From contig NZ_QQBI01000001.1 of NCBI RefSeq assembly GCF_004302915.1, positions 278,267 through 342,266 on the forward strand: a stretch of 64,000 bases of DNA. Reading direction: 5' to 3'. Positions 48,786-56,582 of the stretch are shown here, one piece after another. The notes beneath the pieces were generated by a model that ran no database searches, had not been told where the DNA came from, and saw nothing but the letters and a program-made list of their open reading frames with translations. This DNA comes from Komagataeibacter xylinus. GTDB lineage: Bacteria; Pseudomonadota; Alphaproteobacteria; Acetobacterales; Acetobacteraceae. The translations under genes and the position numbers were made by a program. Every line of letters starts with the position of its first letter. Positions within the stretch are counted from its first letter, which is position 1.

Positions 48786-50222
48786 GTGAAGCAAATACTG
48801 ACATCGATTGCTTTGATTTTCATAGTCGTGATCTGCATTGATGATGCGTTTGCCCAGAGTGAAACCTCCAAATCCCTGCCCGTCGAGCTTGAACCCTATT
48901 CCGCCCATGCCTTTCCACTTGAAGGATGGGGCAACGCCGTGGTTGACCCGCAGGTGCCCACCCTGCACGGCGCGCCGCATCTGCTAGGCCAGTGGTTTGG
49001 TGCGCGCCGGTGGCTGAACAGGCATGGCCTGTACCTCAACTTTGCAGTCAATGAAGAATTCATGGGCAACGTGCGCGGCGGGCGCACGCGCTCCGACGTG
49101 CTGGCAGGCCAGGTGGCCGGTGAACTCGATATCGACTGGCAGCGGCTTGCGCATGTAAGCGGGTTATGGACCCACATGCTCGTCATCAACGGCCACGGCC
49201 GCAACTTTGGCTACAACCTGGGTGATTCGGTCACCAACCCCGAGCAGATCTATGGCGGGCGCGGCAATGTGGTGGCGCATCTGGTGGCGCTGTATGCCGA
49301 AAAGACGTTCCTGCACAAACGGATCGTTGTTTCCGGCGGTGACATTCCGACCGGCAGCTTCTTTGCCTATGACTACGTGGCCTGTTCTTTCATGAACGTG
49401 TCGGTGTGCAGCAATTTCGCGCCGGGCAAATACGTGCCGGGCGGGCGTGACTGGCCCTCGGGCAATCTGGGCGGGGTGCTGCGCGTCTTCCCGGCCAAGA
49501 AAGTCTATCTCATGGGGGGCATCTTCATGGTGTCACCCCATTCCTATAACGGCGGCATTTCAGGCTGGGCGCTGGCCCAGAGCGGGATGAGCAAGGTCAC
49601 ATCACAGGTCGAACTGGGCTGGATGCCGTGGTTTGGCAAGCATTCGCTGCGCGGCAACTACAAGCTTGGCGCGTGGTATGACAATTCGCGCTACCCCAAC
49701 CTCTATGCCGATATTCATGGCAACTCCTTCCAGCTTACGGGCCAGCCGCGCCGCTATGAGGCAGGCATGAGCACGGCGTGGTTCATGTTCGACCAGATGC
49801 TGGTGCGCAATGGCCCCGGCGTGGCGGAGGGGCTGGTGGCGGTGGGGGGTGCCGGCTATTCGCAGGGCAACCTCGTGGCCATGCGTGACCATGAATGGCT
49901 CGGCCTTGTCGAATCAGGCTCGCCGTGGCACCGCAGGCAGGACCAGATCGGGGCCATGTTCCAGCACATGGACATGAGCAGCACGCTGTCATTGCAGCAG
50001 GAATCATCACGCGCGCTGGGCCTGCCCTACCTGAGCAACCAGTGGGGGCCGGTATGGGGCGTGCAGCACTGGGAAAATGTGTACGAAGCGTTCTACAGCA
50101 CGCACGTGCTGCGCAATTCCACCACCATGCAGTTTGACTTCCAGTACCTGCAACACCCCGGCGCCACCACAACCTTCCATGATGCCGCCGTGCTTGGCAT
50201 CCAGTTGACGGCCAACCTGTAA
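48786..50222 (+). CDS. OprB-type carbohydrate porin
   Basis: 478 aa with a signal peptide (KQILTSIALIFIVVICIDDA, cut likely after AFA) and an outer-membrane barrel of the OprB family: LLGQWFGARRWLNRHGLYLN, DIDWQRLAHVSGLWTHM, VSGGDIPTGSFFAYDY, and a DAAVLGIQLTANL C-terminus without the usual final Phe. OprB porins take up glucose and other sugars. The start is GTG at 48786. It is directly followed by a GPH-type symporter, which suggests shared sugar uptake. Confidence 0.82.
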   Translation: MKQILTSIALIFIVVICIDDAFAQSETSKSLPVELEPYSAHAFPLEGWGNAVVDPQVPTLHGAPHLLGQWFGARRWLNRHGLYLNFAVNEEFMGNVRGGRTRSDVLAGQVAGELDIDWQRLAHVSGLWTHMLVINGHGRNFGYNLGDSVTNPEQIYGGRGNVVAHLVALYAEKTFLHKRIVVSGGDIPTGSFFAYDYVACSFMNVSVCSNFAPGKYVPGGRDWPSGNLGGVLRVFPAKKVYLMGGIFMVSPHSYNGGISGWALAQSGMSKVTSQVELGWMPWFGKHSLRGNYKLGAWYDNSRYPNLYADIHGNSFQLTGQPRRYEAGMSTAWFMFDQMLVRNGPGVAEGLVAVGGAGYSQGNLVAMRDHEWLGLVESGSPWHRRQDQIGAMFQHMDMSSTLSLQQESSRALGLPYLSNQWGPVWGVQHWENVYEAFYSTHVLRNSTTMQFDFQYLQHPGATTTFHDAAVLGIQLTANL

Positions 50223-50332
50223 GGACGCGCGGGCCAGACGGTGGAAACGGGCGCGGTCCGGCATTCCGTCGCCTTGTCGTTTCACAGCCACATGATAGCG
50301 TGCGCCTGAACTGGCATTTCATGGAAAGCAGG

Positions 50333-51640
50333 ATGATGGAAAACAGGCAGGCGCTTTCCGTAAAGGAAAAGATGGCCTACGGCTGTGGGGATGCTGCCTC
50401 CAACATGATGTGGGGCATGACATCATCTTACCTGATGTATTATTATACGGATATATATGGCCTGCCGCTGCCTGCCGTATCGTGGATACTGCTGGTGGCG
50501 CGTGTTGTCGATGCCTTCTGCGATCCGGCCATCGGCTATGGTGTTGACCGCATCGGCGGTCTGATCGTGCCGCGCCTGATCCGCTTCCTTGCCATTCCCT
50601 TTGGCCTGACGGGCTTCCTGTGTTTTCTGGCCCTGCCACTTTCCCCCATGGGGAAAGTCATGTGGGCTGGAGCAACCTATATCGTGTTTGGCGCCATCTA
50701 TTCCTGCATCAATACGCCCTATGGTGCGCTGGCCGTCATGATAAGCCGCTCTGCTACAGGGCGCGTTGGCCTTAATGCCTTCCGCATGATGGGTTGTCAG
50801 GCCGGATCGCTGCTTGTGGCGCTGCTGACCATTCCTGCCATCACATGGCTGGGTGGGGGCGAGAGTGCGGCGCAACACCGCTATGGCATGGCGGTTTATG
50901 TGCTGGCGCTGTCGGTTCTGGGCAGCTTTTTGTGGCTGTGCGTGGCGCGTGGCTGCACCGTGCGGCATCCACCAGCACCCGTCCGGCAGAACCTTATGGT
51001 CACGCTGCGCCATCTTTGTGGAAACCGGCACTGGGTGCTGAGCAACCTGCTCGCATTCTTTTATTTCGTGGGGCAGGCGGCCCTGTTCGGGTTTGTACTG
51101 TATTACGCCCGCACCATTCTGGGTGGCACGGAGCAGCTGGGCGCCAATATCATTACCTTCATCACCGTCCTGCTGTTTGCAGGCGTGCCCGCCTGCCTTC
51201 CGCTTGCCCGGCGCGTGGGCAGCGTCCGCAGCGGCATCATATGCCTGAGCGTGCAGGGGGCGGCCTACCTGATGATGGCTGCGGCGGGTGCATCCATGGC
51301 TGGTTTCTTGCTGTCCGTAGCACTTCTGGCGCTGGCGCAGGGCGTGATGTCTCCGCTGTATTACACCTTACTGGCGGAAGCCGTGGATAATGGTGATCCG
51401 CGCACCTCGACCGGAGCAGCTGGCCTAGCGTATTCGATCAACACATGGGTCACGAAACTGGCAATGGGGCTGACCGGATTCGTTCTGGCGCAGTTCCTGT
51501 CACAGGGCCATTACATCGAGGGTGGGGCTGCGCAGCCACCGGGACTGTGCGCATGGATCATGGCAGGATTTGTGTGGCTGCCACTGGGCGCAGTCTGCAT
51601 GCAGGCGCTGTGCCTTCTGGCATGGCGCGGCAGGGCGTGA
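50333..51640 (+). CDS. GPH-family (MelB/YicJ-type) sugar:cation symporter
   Basis: 435 aa from ATG 50333 with about 12 membrane segments. The N-terminus has KEKMAYGCGDAASNMMWGMT, the GPH hallmark, followed by YYTDIYGLP, DAFCDPAIGYGVDR and INTPYGALAVMISR. These symporters move glycosides, pentosides or hexuronides with H+ or Na+. Upstream GTG 50300 and ATG 50321 are alternatives. It is 110 bp after the porin, so the pair may be one uptake system. The substrate is not shown by the sequence. Confidence 0.85.
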   Translation: MMENRQALSVKEKMAYGCGDAASNMMWGMTSSYLMYYYTDIYGLPLPAVSWILLVARVVDAFCDPAIGYGVDRIGGLIVPRLIRFLAIPFGLTGFLCFLALPLSPMGKVMWAGATYIVFGAIYSCINTPYGALAVMISRSATGRVGLNAFRMMGCQAGSLLVALLTIPAITWLGGGESAAQHRYGMAVYVLALSVLGSFLWLCVARGCTVRHPPAPVRQNLMVTLRHLCGNRHWVLSNLLAFFYFVGQAALFGFVLYYARTILGGTEQLGANIITFITVLLFAGVPACLPLARRVGSVRSGIICLSVQGAAYLMMAAAGASMAGFLLSVALLALAQGVMSPLYYTLLAEAVDNGDPRTSTGAAGLAYSINTWVTKLAMGLTGFVLAQFLSQGHYIEGGAAQPPGLCAWIMAGFVWLPLGAVCMQALCLLAWRGRA

Positions 51641-51667
51641 CCATCATGTCAGCGCTGTAACTGAAGG

Positions 51668-51683
51668 AGGCCTGATCAGGCCT
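51668..51683. terminator. Perfect palindrome after the symporter gene
   Basis: AGGCCTGATCAGGCCT, 28 bp past the stop, can form a 6-bp stem with a GATC loop. There is no T-tract, so termination is uncertain. Confidence 0.35.
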
Positions 51684-51964
51684 GCCCGGTCAGGTGCGCG
51701 CGCAAACAGACAGGTGGCACGAGCCTCGGCGGCATGCCCGTGTGTGTCTCCTTGCCGCAGTGCGGCACATTTCCGGAAATGAATGGGCCTGGCCGCTTTC
51801 CGGTATCCCTTTCATAATCGAGGAGGCAGCGCGCGAGCGTGGCAAATATCGGCGGACAATGACAGTTCCGCTTTCCTGATGCCATCTGTGAACTCCATTA
51901 CATTGAAACAAACCCCTGCAGGTTCATGCCCTCCGGTCTATCGTGGCAGGACCAGGCTGAGCAT

Positions 51965-52123
51965 TCAGCCCGCATTTCGCTTGAGCAATCTGAATCCCTT
52001 CCGGAGCCTTTCGACTTCCTTGCCGAAGGTCAGGCCGGCTTCCGTCGCAGGCTTGATGCCGAAAGGGAAGCTGGGCGTGATCCATGCGATGCGATGTGCT
52101 TCGTCCTGTATTTCACGACCACA
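51965..52123 (-). pseudogene. Possible gene fragment (C-terminal scrap)
   Basis: About 52 codons open on minus with no start codon, ending at TGA 51967-51965. The translated stretch is amphipathic and lysine/arginine-rich near its end (GKEVERLRKGFRLLKRNAG). I do not recognise the parent family. It may be a remnant or chance. Confidence 0.25.
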
Positions 52124-52174
52124 CTACGGTGGTGATCCGCGGATAGCAGCCCTCTGCCATTCCACCTGGCATCC

Positions 52175-53365
52175 TCAATGACTGCCCCCATGCGGGTAAA
52201 ACACCACCTTGATGCAGTCATCCTTCTTGTCGCGGAATTTCTCGTAAAGCGCAGGCCCCTCCTCAAGGTTGGCGGAGCGATGGCTGATGACGAAGGAGGG
52301 GTCGATCTCGCCGTTCTGGATGCGCTCAAGCAGGGGCTGGAGGTATTTCTGGGCATTGGTCTGGCCCGTGCGCAGGGTCAGGCCCTTGTTCATCAATAGC
52401 CCGATCATGACCGGCCCGAGCGCACCTGCGTAAACGCCGGGCATCGACACGATGCCGCCGGGTCTGCAGCCCAGAATGGCCTGGTTGAGCGCAAAGGGCC
52501 GCTCGAGCGTGGTGGCCGAGAGCAGGGCCGAGCCGACCTTCTGCATCATGGTATCCGCGCCATGGGCTTCCATGCCCACCGCCTCGATCACCGCATCCGG
52601 CCCCAGCCCGTGGGTCATGGCAACGAGGGTCTCCTGAATGTTCTCGGTGCCAAAATCGATTGTCTCGGCGCCCGCAGCGCGTGCCATGGCCAGCCGCTCG
52701 GGCACTTCATCTATGGCGATAACCCGCTTGGCCCCGAGCAGGAAGCATGAGCGGATCGCCATCTGCCCCACCGGGCCGCAGCCCCATATGGCGATGGTCT
52801 TTTCGGCCTCGGGCGTAATGTCGCAGTATTCTGCGGCCTGATAGCCGGTGGGGAAGATATCGGACAGGAAAAGCACCTGATCATCGCTCAGCCCTTCGGG
52901 CACAATGATCGGGCCAATATCGGCATGCGGCACCCGCAGGTATTCCGCCTGCCCGCCGGGAAAACCACCCGTGATGTGCGAATAGCCAAACAGTCCCGCC
53001 AGCGGGTAGCCAAATGTCTCGGCCTGCTGGCGGCCATTGGGGTTGGTGCGCTCACAGCAGCTCCAGTTGCCCCATTTGCATTGACGGCACGCCCCGCACG
53101 AGATGGTAAAGGGCACCACAACCCGGTCACCTACCGTAAGGCGGGTGTTGTCGCGCCCCACCTCCACCACCTCGCCCATGGTTTCGTGGCCAAGGATGTC
53201 GCCACACTGCATGGTGGGCATCATGCCATCCATCAGATGCAGGTCGGAGCCACAGATGGCGCAGGCCGTTACTTTGATGATGGCGTCATGCCCATCCATA
53301 ATGACAGGATCAGGCACGCTTTCGCAGGTGATCTTGCCTTTTTTCTGCCAGGTCAGTGCTTTCAT
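52175..53365 (-). CDS. Zinc-dependent alcohol dehydrogenase (glutathione-independent formaldehyde-DH-like)
   Basis: 396 aa medium-chain dehydrogenase. Catalytic Zn ligands [13 protein letters not shown] (Cys) and LGHETMGEV (His-Glu); structural Zn cysteines in [16 protein letters not shown]. Rossmann motif [13 protein letters not shown]. The length and pattern match the FDH/threonine-DH-like branch often near sugar-oxidation genes. The substrate is unknown. ATG 53365; no gene upstream to the ABC importer. Confidence 0.88.
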   Translation of the reverse strand: MKALTWQKKGKITCESVPDPVIMDGHDAIIKVTACAICGSDLHLMDGMMPTMQCGDILGHETMGEVVEVGRDNTRLTVGDRVVVPFTISCGACRQCKWGNWSCCERTNPNGRQQAETFGYPLAGLFGYSHITGGFPGGQAEYLRVPHADIGPIIVPEGLSDDQVLFLSDIFPTGYQAAEYCDITPEAEKTIAIWGCGPVGQMAIRSCFLLGAKRVIAIDEVPERLAMARAAGAETIDFGTENIQETLVAMTHGLGPDAVIEAVGMEAHGADTMMQKVGSALLSATTLERPFALNQAILGCRPGGIVSMPGVYAGALGPVMIGLLMNKGLTLRTGQTNAQKYLQPLLERIQNGEIDPSFVISHRSANLEEGPALYEKFRDKKDDCIKVVFYPHGGSH

Positions 53366-53476
53366 GGGAAAACGTCCTGCTTGAAGGGGATATCAGGCAG
53401 ACGCATGGGGGGCGGTATGGTTTGCTGACCAGCTCCAGAAAAGCGCTCCGGTCGCGGAATAATCGTGATGAAAAAC

Positions 53477-53556
53477 AGAAGTTCTTGGGTGCCCTCTTTC
53501 TTCAAAAAGGCGGCGTTCTTTGAAGTTTTTTGAAAAAAGCTTCACCAAAAACTTTT
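53477..53556. repeat. Nested palindromic intergenic repeat, copy 8 (intact, inverted order)
   Basis: Arm AGAAGTTCTTGGGTGCC, partly degenerate GC hairpin with AAAAAGGCGGC, AT hairpin GAAGTTTTTTGAAAAAAGCTTC, arm CACCAAAAACTTTT. The last arm runs into the TAA stop of the ABC ATPase gene (53557-53555). Confidence 0.75.
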
Positions 53557-54295
53557 ACTCCAGGGGTCTGGTTTCGCGTGGGGCGTAAAGCCGTTCCAGC
53601 ATGGAAGGCCCCAGCACCTCGGCCGCAGGCCCGTCGGCCATGATCCGCCCCTGTCGCAGCGCAATGGCACGGCCGAACACGCAGGCAGCGGCAAGCGGGT
53701 CATGCGTGGTGGCCACGATGGCATGCCCCTGCGCGGCAAGCTTTTGCAGCAGGGCGTAAAGCCGCTGCTTCTGCCCGTAATCCAGCCCGGTTTCCGGTTC
53801 ATCAAGAATGAGCGTGCGCGCACCTTGCGCCAGCGCGCGGGCCAGCAGGGCCGCCTGCCGCTCCCCGCCTGAAAGTTGGGTATAGGGCCTGTCCGCCAGA
53901 TGGATGATGCCCAGCGCATGCAGGGCCTGCGTCACCTCATCGCGGTCATGGCGGGGCAGGCCCGGTGCAAAGGGCGTTTCCGCCAGGCGGCCCATGCCCA
54001 CAATATCGCGCACGCTATAGGGAAAGAGCGGCACATGCCCCTGCGGCACATAGGCGATGCGCCGCGCCACCTCGCGCCGTGACCAGGCCTGCATGGGCCG
54101 GCCCTCCAGCAGCACCTGCCCTGCCCCCGGTCGCGCCAGCCCCAGCAGCAGGCGCAAGAGCGTGGTCTTGCCCGCGCCGTTATGGCCGAGCAGCGCGGCC
54201 ATCTCCCCTGCCCTGATGCCAAATGACAGGTCATGCAGCACAATGCGCCCGGCATGGCTGAAACTGACATGATCCATGCACAGCACGACACTCAT
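53555..54295 (-). CDS. ABC transporter ATP-binding protein, FecE/BtuD type
   Basis: 246 aa. Walker A GHNGAGKTTLL, Q-loop AYVPQGHVPLFPYS, signature LSGGERQAALLARAL, Walker B LILDEPETGLD, H-loop TTHDP. FecE-type ATPases power import of iron chelates, haem or B12. ATG 54295 overlaps the permease stop by 4 nt (ATGA). Three-gene importer operon. Confidence 0.93.
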   Translation of the reverse strand: MSVVLCMDHVSFSHAGRIVLHDLSFGIRAGEMAALLGHNGAGKTTLLRLLLGLARPGAGQVLLEGRPMQAWSRREVARRIAYVPQGHVPLFPYSVRDIVGMGRLAETPFAPGLPRHDRDEVTQALHALGIIHLADRPYTQLSGGERQAALLARALAQGARTLILDEPETGLDYGQKQRLYALLQKLAAQGHAIVATTHDPLAAACVFGRAIALRQGRIMADGPAAEVLGPSMLERLYAPRETRPLE

Positions 54296-55314
54296 GCCCG
54301 CCACCCCCGTCGCAGCAGCGGCAGCACGGCCACGAACAGCGCAACACCGAGCAGGTCGGCAATCAGGCCCACGGGAATTTCCTCAACTGAAAGCGTGCGC
54401 GCCAGATCATCGCACACCAGCAGGAACATGCCGCCAAGGCAGGCACTCGTGGGCAGTACGCGCATGTTGCATGGCCCCACCAGCAGGCGTGCCACATGCG
54501 GCACCACCAGCCCCACCCAGCCAATCATGCCCGCAACCGAGACCGTGAGCGCCGCCAGCACGGTGGCCGCCCCAATCACGCCATAGCGCAGCGCCATGAC
54601 CGGAATGCCCAGCGTGCGGGCCTCCTCATCGCCCATGGCCAGGCCATCGAGCATGCGCCCGCAGGCGCTGAGCAGCACGATGCCCACCACAACCGGCCCC
54701 ACCATGACGCCCAGCGCATGCGGCGTAACCTGCGTGAGGCTGCCCAGCAGCCAGAACACGATGTCCGGCAACTGGTTCTGCGGGTCGGCAATGTATTTGA
54801 GCAGCGACAGCAGCGCCGTGAACAGCGCCGAGCTGATCAGCCCGCCAAAGACCAGCATCAGCATCGACGCCGCATCGAACAGATGCGCCACCCCCACGCC
54901 ACAGGCCACCGCCAGCAGGCCACCCAGAAAGGACAGCCCGCCCACACCGGCAGGCCCAAGCCCCCACACAATGCCCAGCGCCGCCCCGGTGCCCGCCCCC
55001 GCCAGCACGCCCAGCAGGCCCGGCGAGACCAGCGGGTTGCGAAACACCGCCTGATACGCGGCCCCCGCTACCGAAAGGGCAGCCCCCACGCAGATCGCCC
55101 CGCCAATGCGCGGCAGGCGGGCGCCAAACACCACGCTATGCACCATATGCGCCTGTGGTGTATCGGCCTGTGCCACCAGCCCCAGGCTTGCGGCCAGCGC
55201 GTGCAGCACCTGCGCGGGCTGCACCGCAAAGCGCCCGATACAGGCCGAGAAAACCGCAAGCCCCACCAGCACGATAATCGCCAGTGCCGCAGCCGTCAGT
55301 CCGCGCAGCCTCAA
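54292..55314 (-). CDS. ABC transporter permease, FecCD/BtuC type
   Basis: 340 aa, about ten membrane helices with the FecCD pattern: LPRIGGAICVGAALSVAGAA, FRNPLVSPGLLGVLAGAGTG, GWVGLVVPHVARLLVGP and a final IPVGLIADLLGVALFVAVLP. It overlaps the ATPase and the substrate-binding gene by 4 nt each. Confidence 0.93.
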   Translation of the reverse strand: MRLRGLTAAALAIIVLVGLAVFSACIGRFAVQPAQVLHALAASLGLVAQADTPQAHMVHSVVFGARLPRIGGAICVGAALSVAGAAYQAVFRNPLVSPGLLGVLAGAGTGAALGIVWGLGPAGVGGLSFLGGLLAVACGVGVAHLFDAASMLMLVFGGLISSALFTALLSLLKYIADPQNQLPDIVFWLLGSLTQVTPHALGVMVGPVVVGIVLLSACGRMLDGLAMGDEEARTLGIPVMALRYGVIGAATVLAALTVSVAGMIGWVGLVVPHVARLLVGPCNMRVLPTSACLGGMFLLVCDDLARTLSVEEIPVGLIADLLGVALFVAVLPLLRRGWRA

Positions 55315-56363
55315 GGGGCGCTGCCCGGCACGGGCTGCGGCGGCTGGCCTGCAAGGATGCGCCGCGCGTCGTCCTCGGTCAGGTTGTAGTGGAAATAGGT
55401 ACGGTAGAAGTCGCGCGTCAGCGCCACGGGGTCGATGTCGTCAAACAGGTCGGGGTGCAGCGTTTTCGCCGCCCAGCTGATCTGCAGCGGCAGTTCGCTA
55501 CCGTAGCGATCCCACGGGAACACGCCAGATGGGTTGGCATGGACCAGCCCGTTGCGCACGGCGTCCAACCGTTGCCACAGCCCGCCATCGGCAGCGGGAT
55601 CGATGGTGCCGCAATCAGGGCCGAGGATGATGACATCAGGGTTCCACGCTGCCACCTGCTCGGGCGTGACCGGCTTCATGTTGCCGCTCACCCCGGTTGC
55701 GGCATTGCGGCCCCCGGCCAGCGTGATCCATTCATCCACGATGCTGCCCGCCCCATCCACCCGCAGCGGGTGCAGCGACTGGATGTGCAGCACGCGCGGG
55801 CGCGCCGCCCCGGGCACGTTGGCAAGACGCTCGCGCACGTCATTGACCGTCTGCTTCATCATGGTGCGGTAATGGGTGGCGGTGGCGTGCGCATGCTCGG
55901 TGCCGAGGGCCGCCGCCGTCATGTCCACCACGCGCAGCAGGCCATCGACATCCTGAAACGAGGAGACCAGCACCGGAATGTCCACCGCGCCAAACGCCGT
56001 AATGGCCGCCGAGGCCTGCGGCACGAATACAAGATCCACCTGATCGCGCAGCAGGGATTCCGCATTGACCTGCGGCCCGTTGACCACCCGCGCCTGCGCA
56101 AGTGCCGGAAACACCCGGTACATCCACGGCCGTGCCTGCGGGCTGTCCACCGTCATGACAATCTGCTGCACGCCACCAAGCATCAGCAGCAGTTCGTTAT
56201 GGGCAAACCACAGATCGGCAATGCGGGCAGGATGGTCGGGCACGGCCTGCACGTGGCCTGCCATGTCGGTAATTTCGCGCGCCGTGGCGGGATGGGCCGC
56301 GAGGCCCGCTGCCATGACGCATGCCAGCGCCCCCGTGGCTACAGTGCATCTGCCCCAGTTCAC
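55311..56363 (-). CDS. ABC transporter substrate-binding protein, FecB/BtuF type
   Basis: 350 aa; signal peptide near ACVMAAGLAAHPATA. Periplasmic-binding family 2 blocks: TDMAGHVQAVPDHPARIADL and AWNPDVIILGPDCGTIDPA. The LWFAHNELLLMLGGVQQIVM region resembles siderophore/metal chelate binders. No TonB receptor or sigma-factor lies nearby, so the substrate is uncertain (iron chelate, cobalamin or haem). Confidence 0.88.
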   Translation of the reverse strand: MNWGRCTVATGALACVMAAGLAAHPATAREITDMAGHVQAVPDHPARIADLWFAHNELLLMLGGVQQIVMTVDSPQARPWMYRVFPALAQARVVNGPQVNAESLLRDQVDLVFVPQASAAITAFGAVDIPVLVSSFQDVDGLLRVVDMTAAALGTEHAHATATHYRTMMKQTVNDVRERLANVPGAARPRVLHIQSLHPLRVDGAGSIVDEWITLAGGRNAATGVSGNMKPVTPEQVAAWNPDVIILGPDCGTIDPAADGGLWQRLDAVRNGLVHANPSGVFPWDRYGSELPLQISWAAKTLHPDLFDDIDPVALTRDFYRTYFHYNLTEDDARRILAGQPPQPVPGSAP

Positions 56364-56483
56364 AATCCTGTCCCCTGAGCGGTTATTATATCCTTGCAGA
56401 TATATAGACTAACCGGCCCGGCGCAATCAGCCCCACAGAGGTTTCCTGAAACGGCAATCCAGAAAACATCTTGGAAACATAAG

Positions 56484-56570
56484 GAAGTTTTTGGTGAAGC
56501 TTTTTTCAAAAAGCTTAAAAAAATGCCGCCTTTAAAAAAAAGGTGGCACCCAAAAACTTTTACTGTTTTT
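56484..56570. repeat. Nested palindromic intergenic repeat, copy 9 (intact)
   Basis: Arm GAAGTTTTTGGTG, AT hairpin GAAGCTTTTTTCAAAAAGCTT, GC hairpin GCCGCC-T3-A8-GGTGGC, arm CACCCAAAAACTTTT. Same order as copy 1. It ends about 12 bp before the gcvP stop, so it probably terminates the gcv operon. Confidence 0.8.
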
Positions 56571-56582
56571 TAAATCAGCCTG

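Larger units (their letters stand above)
51641..52174. other. Gene-poor 534-bp stretch
   Basis: No convincing gene. It starts with a perfect 16-bp palindrome AGGCCTGATCAGGCCT (51668-51683). On minus, an open frame without a start (52123-51965) reads through WITPSFPFGIKPATEAG and LTFGKEVERLRKGFRLLKRN before a stop; this looks like the C-terminal scrap of a protein. The rest is unremarkable. Confidence 0.5.
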
